From Nonomuraea candida (lineage in GTDB: Bacteria; Actinomycetota; Actinomycetes; Streptosporangiales; Streptosporangiaceae): DNA of 64,000 nucleotides. A program made the translations under genes and the position numbers. Location of the stretch: positions 1 to 64,000 of the forward strand of contig NZ_JOAG01000027.1 of assembly GCF_000725485.1 (NCBI RefSeq), written 5' to 3'. Numbering within the stretch: the stretch's first letter is position 1; each line of letters begins with the position of its first letter. Of the stretch, positions 48,837-55,966 are shown in pieces. A model generated the notes under the pieces. The model saw only the letters and a program-made list of their open reading frames with translations, was not told the origin of the DNA and made no database searches.

Positions 48837-49988
48837 TCAGACGGAGATGCGCCCGGCGCCCGCCCCGGCGGTCACGATGGACTTGACGCTGGAGGCCCCG
48901 TCCAGCGAGTAGGAGTAGGGGATCGACGCGACGCTGCCGCCGCTCTGTCCGCTGCCGGAGTTGACGAAGTGGTTGTTCCGCGCGACCAGGGTCCCCGGCC
49001 CCGAGTCGCCCTCGCCGAGGTGGAACGGGTCCTCGGTGTTCTCGAAATAGTTGCCCTCGACCAGCACGCCCGCCCCCTCGGTGGAGGCCACGCCGTAGCC
49101 GGTGACGCCGCCGTAGAAGTTGTTGTAGACGTGCACGGGGTTGCCGAAGCGCACGCGCGGGTGCCGCTGGCCGGTGCCGTCGAACCAGTTGTGGTGGTAC
49201 GTCACGCGCAGGCGGCCCCGGTCCTCGGCGCCGTTGCCGTCGTCGTGGCCGAGCAGCATGGTCTTGTCGTGGTCGGAGACCTTGTTCCAGGAGATGGTGA
49301 CGTAGTCGCTGGCCCGCTTGACGTCCACCGCGCCGTCGTTGCCGTCGCTGAAGGAGTTGTGGTCGATCCACACGCGGGTCGAGTACTGCACGTTGATCGC
49401 GTCGTCGCCCCAGCCGCGGAAGGTGAGGTTGCGCACGATCACGTTGCCGGCCCGGGAGATGTTGAACCCGCAGCCGGAGATCGTCGCGCCCGAGTTGCCC
49501 AGCACGGTCTTGTTGGAGGCCACGCGGAGCATGCCGGAGCAGGAGATCGTGCCGGACACCCGGATCACCGCCGCGCCACTGGCCGACAGCGCGCTGCTGA
49601 GCGCCGAGGAGCTGCTGACGGTGATCGGCGGCACGTTGCCGCCGCCGGTGGTGCCGCCGCCCTGCGTGGCCCAGCCGACCGGCCCCGTCTCGGCGCCGCA
49701 GCCGGCCCGGGTGAGCTGCGTGCCGCCGGACGAGGTGGCCCCCGGCGCGGTGAGGCACGAGCCGCTGCCGTCGCTGACCACGGTGCGCGCCCCGGACGCG
49801 GAGGCCGCGGCGGCGGAGGATGCGGCGGAGGATGCGGCGGAGGCGGCGGAGGCGGCCGGCGGGGTCACGGCCACGCCGGCGATGGTGGTGGCTGCCAGGA
49901 CGACGGCTCCGGCGATGAGGGCGGCCGCGCCGCCGTTGATGCCGCCGTTGATGCCGCCGTTGATGCCGCCGTGGATTCTGTCTCGCAC
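48837..49988 (-). CDS. Secreted pectate lyase (PL1)
   Basis: A 383-residue exported enzyme that cleaves polygalacturonate by beta-elimination, Ca-dependent. The N-terminus is a signal peptide with an unusual GGIN repeat, then an Ala/Ser-rich repeat, then a Gly/Thr-rich region, then the parallel beta-helix: NVIVRNLTFRGWGDDAINVQ, STRVWIDHNSFSDGNDGAVDV, SDYVTISWNKVSDHDKTMLLGH, and the catalytic RHPRVRFGNPVHVYNNFYGG segment. GTG start with GGAG nine bases upstream. The promoter carries LacI-type and other palindromes, indicating sugar-dependent control. Monocistronic. Confidence 0.95.
   Translation of the reverse strand: MRDRIHGGINGGINGGINGGAAALIAGAVVLAATTIAGVAVTPPAASAASAASSAASSAAAASASGARTVVSDGSGSCLTAPGATSSGGTQLTRAGCGAETGPVGWATQGGGTTGGGNVPPITVSSSSALSSALSASGAAVIRVSGTISCSGMLRVASNKTVLGNSGATISGCGFNISRAGNVIVRNLTFRGWGDDAINVQYSTRVWIDHNSFSDGNDGAVDVKRASDYVTISWNKVSDHDKTMLLGHDDGNGAEDRGRLRVTYHHNWFDGTGQRHPRVRFGNPVHVYNNFYGGVTGYGVASTEGAGVLVEGNYFENTEDPFHLGEGDSGPGTLVARNNHFVNSGSGQSGGSVASIPYSYSLDGASSVKSIVTAGAGAGRISV
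49810..49974. repeat. Two 12-bp in-frame minisatellites in pectate lyase leader
   Basis: At 49930-49974 three copies and a partial of ccgccgttgatg code the GGIN repeat inside the signal peptide region; at 49810-49855 units of gcggcggaggat code the Ala/Ser repeat behind the signal sequence. Both keep the frame if the copy number changes. Confidence 0.85.
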
Positions 49989-50059
49989 GTTTCACGCTCC
50001 TTGCCGGCCTGGGCAGGCTCTGGCGCGGCCTGCCGGGTGTCCCCCCAGCGAGCATCCGT

Positions 50060-50119
50060 TCACATATGTGACGGCCGTACGTGTGACCGAACTGCCCACA
50101 CCATAGGTAAGCGCTTTCC
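50060..50119. promoter_or_regulatory. Pectate lyase control region with LacI-type operator
   Basis: GGTAAGCGCTTTCC at 50106-50119 differs at one position from a perfect palindrome and matches the AAGCGCTT core of LacI-family operators used for catabolite or sugar control in actinomycetes. A second perfect palindrome, TCACATATGTGA, lies at 50060-50071. No LacI gene is in the window. Confidence 0.7.
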
Positions 50120-50263
50120 CGCTGTCAATGGCCCGGTGAAACTTTCATCACCATCGCCGTCACGTGCGGTGAGCGAGGCCCGCGACCAGCCCCTGCCCAC
50201 GAATGGCGATATTTCCGCAACTCTCCGTCATGCCGGACAGGTGGCTTAAATCGCGACGATCGA

Positions 50264-50282
50264 TTAGGTTAGGCTCACCTTA
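50264..50282. promoter_or_regulatory. DtxR/IdeR iron box
   Basis: TTAGGTTAGGCTCACCTTA matches 17 of 19 positions of the iron box consensus TTAGGTTAGGCTAACCTAA. It sits 22 bp upstream of the siderophore-interacting protein gene, implying repression when iron is plentiful. Confidence 0.85.
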
Positions 50283-50303
50283 TCTAGATCGGAGATTTCG
50301 GGG

Positions 50304-51203
50304 ATGACCGAGCCTTTTCGCATGTTCGACGTCCGCGTGGACCGGCTCGAACGGCTGAGCCCGTCCTTCCTGCGCGTCACCTTCACCGGCGACGATCTGC
50401 ACCTGTTCGCGGACAACGGGTTCGACCAGCGGCTCAAGCTCTTCCTCCCGCTCCCCGAGCACGGCCTGGCCCACCTGCCGACCGGCCCCGACTGGTACAC
50501 GAAGTGGCGCGGGCTGGAGGAGGACAAGCGCAACCCGATGCGCACGTACACCGCCCGGCTCGTCCGCCCCGACGCCGGCGAGGTGGACGTGGACGTGGTC
50601 ATGCACCCCGACGGCGGCCCGGCCGCCCGCTGGGCCGAGCAGGTGCGGCCCGGTGACGTCGCGGCCCTGTTCGGCCCCGACGCCCGCTACGCGGACCGCC
50701 ACGGCGGCGTGGAGTTCCACCCGCCCGCGGGCACCGGCTGCGTGCTCATCGCCGGCGACGAGACCGCCGTGCCCGCCATCTGCGCCATCCTCGAGCGCAT
50801 GCCCGCCGAGCTGGCCGGCGAGGTGCTGATGGAGGTGCCCTGCGAGGACGACTTCCTGCCGGTCGAGACGGCCGCCTCGGTCAAGGTCACCTGGCTGGCC
50901 AGGAACGGCGGCGAACGCGGCGCCGGCCTGATCCCCGCCGTGCGCGCCGCCGCCGGCCGCCTGCTGCCCGCGGCCCCCGCGCCCGAGGCGGCCGGTTCCT
51001 TCGTCGACGTGGACGTCGACACCGAGGAGTTGTGGGAGGTGCCGCAGGAGGAGCCGGTCGACTACGGCCCCCTGTACGCGTGGCTGGCCGGCGAAGCGGC
51101 CGTCATCAAGACCCTGAGGCGGCACCTGGTGGCCGAGCGGGGCATGGACCGGCGCTCGGTGGCCTTCATGGGCTACTGGCGCGACGGCCGCCCCGAGAAC
51201 TGA
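50304..51203 (+). CDS. Siderophore-interacting protein (ferric-siderophore reductase)
   Basis: A 299-residue flavoprotein of the SIP family that reduces imported ferric siderophores with NAD(P)H. FAD-binding residues are in NPMRTYTARLV; the protein also shows VDVDVVMHPDGGPAARWAEQVRPGD, LIAGDETAVPAICAILERMP, the SIP C-terminal ...YAWLAGEAAVIKTLRRHLV and SVAFMGYWRDGRPEN. An acidic insert (DVDVDTEELWEVPQEEP) precedes the last segment. A GGAG site and an IdeR box lie upstream. No siderophore transporter is adjacent, so it probably serves systems elsewhere. Confidence 0.95.
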   Translation: MTEPFRMFDVRVDRLERLSPSFLRVTFTGDDLHLFADNGFDQRLKLFLPLPEHGLAHLPTGPDWYTKWRGLEEDKRNPMRTYTARLVRPDAGEVDVDVVMHPDGGPAARWAEQVRPGDVAALFGPDARYADRHGGVEFHPPAGTGCVLIAGDETAVPAICAILERMPAELAGEVLMEVPCEDDFLPVETAASVKVTWLARNGGERGAGLIPAVRAAAGRLLPAAPAPEAAGSFVDVDVDTEELWEVPQEEPVDYGPLYAWLAGEAAVIKTLRRHLVAERGMDRRSVAFMGYWRDGRPEN

Positions 51204-51224
51204 CGGCCACCCCGCCGGTCGGCG

Positions 51225-52361
51225 TCATTGCAGCCCGGACGGGTCCTGCCCCAGGACGGTGCGCAGCTCGCCACGCGTGGGCGGCCGCGTCCAGGTCAGG
51301 CCGGGCCCGCCGGCGGCGACCAGCCGGGGCACGACCTCGCGCAGCAACGCCTCCACCGCCACCCCGGGCCGCTCGCCGCGCGCCTCGGCGCAGAGGTCGA
51401 GCACCCGGGCGAGATCCACCATCATCGTGTTGGCCTCCCCAGCCCCGGCGGTCCCCTGCTCGGTCCCGGGCTCCTGCACCGCCCCCGGCTCGTGCGCCGC
51501 TCCGGACTGGTGCGTCCCGCGCTCGCCCTCCGCCCCTGAACGCCGCGGCGCCCCCGCCTGGGGTGCGGCCGTGCCCTCGGCCCCTTCCGTGGCCTCGGCG
51601 TCCCCGACGGTGACCTTTTCGGCCACGCTCTCCTCCGCGGTAAGGGGCTTGACCGGTGTGCCGTTCACGTGCGTGAGCGCCGGGCCGCCGCCGTCCGCCG
51701 GGGTGCCGGAGTCCCCGCCCTCGTCCGCCGGTGCGGCGGGCAGAGTGGCGGGCAGAGTGGCGGGCAGAGTGGCGGGGACGGTGGCCTGCAGCGCTCCGAG
51801 GCTCGCCTCGGCCGTCCAGCCGCCGGGCCGGACGATCTCGCCGACCGCCGCGGCGAACCGGGCCGCGTCCAGCCCGTCCACCTCCCCGTCCAGCCAGCCG
51901 GCCCCTCTCAGGTGCAGCACGCCGGGCCGCTCGGCCGCCGCGATCCGCTCGACCAGCGTCGCCACCGTCCCCTGCGGATCGTGCAGCGCGTCGTCCCCGC
52001 GCGCGGCGAAGGCGTCGGCCAGCAGGTGCAGGGAGATCAGCCGCGGCGGGTCGTACGTCGTGAGCACCCCCTGCTCCGCGCCGACCCGTACGGGGCCGGC
52101 CGTCTCGTGGTAGGCCCGCAGGCCCTCCATGAACGCCGCCTGCGCCTCCGGCGTGAGCAGCAGCTCCCAGCCCCGCTTCGGTTCCGTCCCGAGCGGGCCC
52201 GTCCCGGGCCCGCCGGAGGCGTCACCGTCCACCGGCGCCTGCCGGCGGAGCCACCAGGCCACCGCGCCCACCACGGCGGCGGCCAGCACTGCGACTGCGA
52301 TTAACACGATGTTGGTCCGCTTTCCCCTCGTATCCGACAGGGCTAGCAGCGTAGTGATCAC
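51225..52361 (-). CDS. Membrane-anchored protein with repetitive linker, unknown function
   Basis: About 378 residues: one N-terminal membrane helix (NIVLIAVAVLAAAVVGAVAWWLRR), a folded region (WELLLTPEAQAAFMEGLRAYHETAG to GEIVRPGGWTAEASLGALQ), a long acidic, Ala/Gly/Pro/Glu-rich linker containing the 12-bp repeat ATLP and EPG repeats, and a C-terminal helical segment ending LGQDPSGLQ. The start is uncertain: GTG at 52361 or GTG at 52307. No family recognised. Divergent from a TetR gene. Confidence 0.65.
   Translation of the reverse strand: MITTLLALSDTRGKRTNIVLIAVAVLAAAVVGAVAWWLRRQAPVDGDASGGPGTGPLGTEPKRGWELLLTPEAQAAFMEGLRAYHETAGPVRVGAEQGVLTTYDPPRLISLHLLADAFAARGDDALHDPQGTVATLVERIAAAERPGVLHLRGAGWLDGEVDGLDAARFAAAVGEIVRPGGWTAEASLGALQATVPATLPATLPATLPAAPADEGGDSGTPADGGGPALTHVNGTPVKPLTAEESVAEKVTVGDAEATEGAEGTAAPQAGAPRRSGAEGERGTHQSGAAHEPGAVQEPGTEQGTAGAGEANTMMVDLARVLDLCAEARGERPGVAVEALLREVVPRLVAAGGPGLTWTRPPTRGELRTVLGQDPSGLQ
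51737..51784. repeat. 12-bp in-frame repeat (ATLP coding)
   Basis: Three exact copies of cgggcagagtgg and one diverged copy, coding ATLP units in the linker of the membrane-anchored protein. Confidence 0.85.
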
Positions 52362-52445
52362 CCCCGACAAATGCGGAAATTTCTTGAAATGCGGCGCGAA
52401 CCCCGGCAGACGGATCAGCCACCGGCGGCTGACAGAATTGTGAAG

Positions 52446-53033
52446 GTGACAGATGGCATCCTGACGGCCGACCAGATCCTCACGGCGGCGCAAGACGTCC
52501 TGCGCCGCTACGGCCCGGCCAAGGCGACGGTCGTGGACGTGGCGCGCGCGCTCGGCGTCAGCCACGGCAGCGTCTACCGCCATTTCCCCAGCAAGGCCGC
52601 GCTGCGCGAGGCCGTCACCCAGCGCTGGCTGGACGAGACGCACGCCGAGCTGGCCTCCGTCCTGGCCGCCGACGCGCCGGCGGGCGACCGGCTGCGCGCC
52701 TGGCTGGCGGCGCTGTTCGGCGCCAAGCGCGGCAAGGCGCTGGCCGATCCGGAGCTGTTCGCGACGTACGTCGTCCTGGTCAAGGAGTCCAGCGGCGTCG
52801 TGGACCGGCACGTGGACGACCTGATCTCCCAGCTGGCGCAGATCATCGCCGGCGGCGTCGCCAGGGGCGAGCTGAGCGCGGCCGACCCGGCCCTCGCGGC
52901 GCGCGCCGTCTTCCACTCCACGACGCCCTTCCACGATCCCGCGCACCGGGAGAGCTGGGCCCGCCCCGGCATCGAGGACGATTTCACCGCCGTGTGCGAC
53001 CTCATCCTGCGGGGGCTGGAGCCGCGCCCCTGA
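52446..53033 (+). CDS. TetR family regulator
   Basis: About 195 residues with the well conserved helix-turn-helix GPAKATVVDVARALGVSHGSVYRHFPSKAALREAVTQRWL. The C-terminal region GKALADPELFATYVVLVKESSGVVDRHVDDL is typical of a subfamily of actinobacterial repressors of unknown ligand. GTG at 52446 (giving MTDGILTADQIL) fits family starts; the frame is open 25 codons further. Its promoter region holds two direct repeats AAATGCGG (52369 and 52387) and the palindrome GAAATTTC between them, candidate operator elements. Confidence 0.88.
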   Translation: MTDGILTADQILTAAQDVLRRYGPAKATVVDVARALGVSHGSVYRHFPSKAALREAVTQRWLDETHAELASVLAADAPAGDRLRAWLAALFGAKRGKALADPELFATYVVLVKESSGVVDRHVDDLISQLAQIIAGGVARGELSAADPALAARAVFHSTTPFHDPAHRESWARPGIEDDFTAVCDLILRGLEPRP

Positions 53034-53134
53034 CGGGTGGAGGTTCTTCCGCCCGATGACCACAAGTGTTTTCCTGAGGAATTCTCCCGTTCATCCGGGG
53101 ACCCGAGCTGCCCTGTCGACGTGAGAGGACAGGC

Positions 53135-53236
53135 ATGTACACTCCATTCCGGAAGCACACAGTCGCTCTATGTGACGCATGCATGACATCTGGTGCCTAT
53201 GGCAACAAGGGCGGGTCCGCGCTACCGACAGGATGA
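53135..53236 (+). CDS. Possible 33-residue leader peptide upstream of STAS gene
   Basis: A short frame beginning MYTPFRKHTV, with a CDAC motif in the middle, preceded by GAGAGGA six bases before the ATG. That ribosome site lies in the loop/stem of an inverted repeat CCTGTC (53112-53117) and GACAGG (53128-53133). It ends 30 bases before the STAS gene start. Codon use is less GC-biased than in neighbours, so it may be a regulatory leader rather than a functional protein, or spurious. Confidence 0.3.
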   Translation: MYTPFRKHTVALCDACMTSGAYGNKGGSALPTG

Positions 53237-53266
53237 TCCCGGCCCTGTGAGAGCGCGGAGCCGGAT

Positions 53267-53590
53267 ATGGATCCTCTTCACCTGACCACCAGCCGCCGCG
53301 ACGGGACCCTGACCGTCAACGTCGCGGGCGAGCTCGACATCGCCACCACCGAGTTGCTGCGCGGCCACCTGCTCGCGCTGCTGCAGGAGGCCGGCCACGC
53401 CCGCGACGGCCGCCCGGGGCTGGTCGTCGAGGTGAGCCGCCTGTCCTTCATCGACGCGGCCGGGCTCGGCATCCTCGTCTCCGTCCGGAACCAGGCCCGC
53501 AGACAGGACACCCCGCTGCGCATCGCGGGCGTGCCCCCGGCCATGCGCCGCCTGCTCCGCATCACCGGCCTGGACCGCCACCTCACCTGA
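53267..53590 (+). CDS. STAS-domain anti-sigma factor antagonist lacking the phospho-serine
   Basis: A 107-residue protein of the SpoIIAA/RsbV class, which bind anti-sigma kinases when unphosphorylated. The fold is visible (LTVNVAGELDIATTELLRGHLL, GLVVEVSRLSFIDAAGLGILVSVRNQAR, LRIAGVPPAMRRLLRITGL). In SpoIIAA the site reads DSSGLG with the second Ser phosphorylated; here it reads DAAGLG (Asp63, Ala64, Ala65), so the usual switch is absent. It might be permanently active or have another role. No sigma or kinase gene is adjacent. Confidence 0.92.
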   Translation: MDPLHLTTSRRDGTLTVNVAGELDIATTELLRGHLLALLQEAGHARDGRPGLVVEVSRLSFIDAAGLGILVSVRNQARRQDTPLRIAGVPPAMRRLLRITGLDRHLT

Positions 53591-53679
53591 CCCGCCACCG
53601 CCCCGCCGGGGCACGCCGTGGCGTCTCGCCCGGGACGCCGCCGTCGGGCGGGGGCGGGCGCGCGGGTAAGTTGGCACGC

Positions 53680-55101
53680 GTGCCGACGATTCAGGTCCCC
53701 GATGAGATACCTCCCAGGCTGGAGGACGGGTTCGAGCGGATCAGGCGGGAGCTGCGGCTGCCCGCGGCCTTCCCCCGCGCCGTCCTGGACGAGGCCGCGT
53801 GGGTCGCCAGGGTGCCACGGCTGGACGCCGAGGACCTGACCCACCTGCCGTTCGTGACCATCGACCCGCCCGGCTCCCTGGACCTCGACCAGGCCCTGCA
53901 CCTGGAGCGGCTGCGCGCCGGCTACCGCGTCTGGTACGCCATCGCCGACGTCGGCGCGTTCGTGCGCCCCGGCGGCGTGATCGACGCCGAGGCCCGCGCC
54001 CGCGGCGAGACCGTCTACCTGCCGACGGGCAGGGTGCCGCTGCACCCTCCCGTGCTGTCGGAGGACGCCGCCAGCCTGCTGCCCGGCGCGCTGCGCCCCG
54101 CCGTGGTGTGGCGGGTGGACCTCGACTCCGACGGCCGGATGGTGGGCGCCGACGTGCAGCGCGCCCTCGTACGCAGCCGCGAGCGCTACGACTACGACTA
54201 CGTGCAGGTGGTCCACGACACCGGCACCGCCGAGGGCGTGCTGGAGCTGCTGGCCGAGATCGGCGAGCTCAGGCTGGCCCTGGAGCGCGAGCGCGGCGGC
54301 GTCACCCTGCCCACGCCCGACCAGGAGGTGGTGCGCGGCGACGACGGCCACCGGCTGGAGTTCCGGCTGCCGCTGCCCGCCGAGGCGTGGAACGCGCAGA
54401 TCTCGCTGCTGACCGGCATGGCGGCGGCGGCCATGATGCTCGACGCCGAGATCGGCCTGCTGCGCGTGCTGCCCCGCCCCAGGCCGGCCGACCTGGACAA
54501 GGTGCGCCGGGTGGCGCGCGCCCTGGAGGTGCCGTGGCCGGAGGGCGCCGGGTACGGCACGGTGGTGCACGACCTGGATCCGAAGGCCGGGCGGCACGCG
54601 GCCTTCCTGCACGAGTCGAGGGTGCTGCTGCGCGGCGCCGGCTACGCGGCCTTCGACGGCGCGCCGCCCCGGCTGGCCGAGCACGCGGCGGTCGCGGCCC
54701 CGTACGCGCACGTCACGGCCCCGCTGCGGCGGCTGGCCGACCGTTACGCGACGGAGGTGTGCCTGGCCATCGCGGCCGGCGAGCCGGTCCCGTCCGACGT
54801 GCGGGCGGCGCTCCCGCTCCTGCCCGACCTCATGGCCGAGTCCGGGCGGCGCGCGGGGGCGGTGGAGCGGGCGTGCGTGGACCTGGTGGAGGCGTTCCTG
54901 CTGCGCGACCGGATCGGGCAGGCGTTCGAGGCGGTGGTGATCGACGTGGACGAGCGGCGCGGGGGCGGGCAGGTGCAGCTCGCCGACCCCGCCGTGATCG
55001 CCCGCTGCGACGGCGCCCTCCCGCTGGGCGAGCAGGTCACCGTACGGCTGACACGCGCCGACCCGGCCACCCGCGAGGTCCGCTTCACCCTCGCCACCTG
55101 A
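53680..55101 (+). CDS. RNB-domain ribonuclease (RNase II/R family)
   Basis: A protein of about 473 residues (GTG start; a TTG three codons upstream is possible) that is a compact RNB-type 3'-5' exoribonuclease. The catalytic metal cluster appears in FVTIDPPGSLDLDQALHLER and YAIADVGAFVRPGG (conserved acidic residues D, D, D), with YLPTGRVPLHPPVLSEDAASLLPG and HVTAPLRRLADRYATEVCLAI as further RNB signatures. The N-terminal cold-shock and C-terminal S1 domains of full RNase R are reduced or missing, as in many actinobacterial members. Confidence 0.93.
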   Translation: MPTIQVPDEIPPRLEDGFERIRRELRLPAAFPRAVLDEAAWVARVPRLDAEDLTHLPFVTIDPPGSLDLDQALHLERLRAGYRVWYAIADVGAFVRPGGVIDAEARARGETVYLPTGRVPLHPPVLSEDAASLLPGALRPAVVWRVDLDSDGRMVGADVQRALVRSRERYDYDYVQVVHDTGTAEGVLELLAEIGELRLALERERGGVTLPTPDQEVVRGDDGHRLEFRLPLPAEAWNAQISLLTGMAAAAMMLDAEIGLLRVLPRPRPADLDKVRRVARALEVPWPEGAGYGTVVHDLDPKAGRHAAFLHESRVLLRGAGYAAFDGAPPRLAEHAAVAAPYAHVTAPLRRLADRYATEVCLAIAAGEPVPSDVRAALPLLPDLMAESGRRAGAVERACVDLVEAFLLRDRIGQAFEAVVIDVDERRGGGQVQLADPAVIARCDGALPLGEQVTVRLTRADPATREVRFTLAT

Positions 55102-55116
55102 CGCCCCGCCCCTCGC

Positions 55117-55698
55117 TCAGTACGCCCTCGTGCGCATCCCGTCGCAGATCACGTCCGCCATCCGCACCGCGCCGCCCCGGGCGCGGGCCCGGCGTTCGGC
55201 GGCCAGGCAGGCGCGCAGCAGGTCGTTCACGTCCTCCGCCGACAGGTCGGCCCGCACGGCTCCCGCCCGCTGCGCCCTGGCCAGCAGCCGGGCCAGGGCC
55301 GCGGTGAAGTCGCCCGCCAGCGTGGAGCCCGGCCGCAGCGCCATGCCCGCGCCGCTGTCCAGCATGTCGCACAGCGCCTGGTTGGCCGCGGCCTGCTCGA
55401 CCACCCGGGCGAACCAGCCGAAGAACGCCTTGCCCGAGTCCTCGGCGGTGGCCAGCGCGCGGGCGTCGGCCACGAACCGCTCGATCCGCCCCAGCAGCAC
55501 CGCCTCGAACAGCGCCTCCTTGGTCGGGAAGTGCCGGTAGACGGTGCCGACCCCGAACCCGGCGCGCCGGGCGATCTCGTCGAAGGAGATGGTCAGGCCG
55601 TCACTGGCCAGCGCCTCCTGCGCGATCTGCAGCACCCGCTCGCGGTTGCGCCGGGCGTCGGCCCGCAGCGGCCTGGCGGCGCTGTGGTCGTCGCCCAT
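55117..55698 (-). CDS. TetR family regulator
   Basis: A 193-residue regulator with helix-turn-helix TISFDEIARRAGFGVGTVYRHFPTKEALFEAVLLGRI and the SBP-like C-terminal pattern FGWFARVVEQAAANQALCDMLDSG common in actinobacteria. ATG at 55698 (MGDDHSAARPLRADARRNRERV) is chosen; the frame is open further but passes into the promoter. A perfect operator-like palindrome lies 38 bp upstream. It follows the ABC exporter in the same direction but is separated by a strong terminator, so it has its own promoter; it could nonetheless regulate that exporter. Confidence 0.9.
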   Translation of the reverse strand: MGDDHSAARPLRADARRNRERVLQIAQEALASDGLTISFDEIARRAGFGVGTVYRHFPTKEALFEAVLLGRIERFVADARALATAEDSGKAFFGWFARVVEQAAANQALCDMLDSGAGMALRPGSTLAGDFTAALARLLARAQRAGAVRADLSAEDVNDLLRACLAAERRARARGGAVRMADVICDGMRTRAY

Positions 55699-55735
55699 GA
55701 CCTCGACCTGCCTTACAACGCCCTCTGCGGGCAAA

Positions 55736-55751
55736 CGGAGAGACCTCTCCG
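55736..55751. promoter_or_regulatory. TetR operator candidate
   Basis: CGGAGAG-AC-CTCTCCG, perfect 7-bp arms around two bases, in the promoter of the TetR gene. Strong candidate for autoregulation. Confidence 0.7.
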
Positions 55752-55809
55752 ATTCTACCGAGGAGGTTCCCGGGCATACCAGCCCTCACCAGGCGCTCGT
55801 CCCACGAGA

Positions 55810-55846
55810 ACGGCGCCCGTCCCACCTGGTGTGGGACGGGCGCCGT
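55810..55846 (-). terminator. 16-bp perfect hairpin behind ABC exporter gene
   Basis: A perfect 16-bp stem (left arm starts ACGGCGCCCG) with loop CTGGT. It is the strongest hairpin in the window and separates the exporter from the TetR gene; the 15-bp repeat array lies between it and the exporter stop. Confidence 0.85.
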
Positions 55847-55951
55847 CCGGTTGTGGTGCGGCCGGTTGCGGTGCGGCCGGTTGCGGTGCGGCCGGTTGCG
55901 GTGCGGCCGGTTGCGGTGCGGCCGGTTGCGGTGCGGCCGGTTGCGGTGCGG
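55847..55951. repeat. 15-bp tandem repeat array, seven copies
   Basis: Seven units of ccggttgcggtgcgg; the first has one substitution, the other six are identical. It is located directly after the exporter stop and before its terminator hairpin, hence in the 3' untranslated part of that transcript. Exact identity of six copies means recent expansion; a good strain-typing VNTR. Confidence 0.95.
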
Positions 55952-55966
55952 CCGGCCGGCGGGGCG

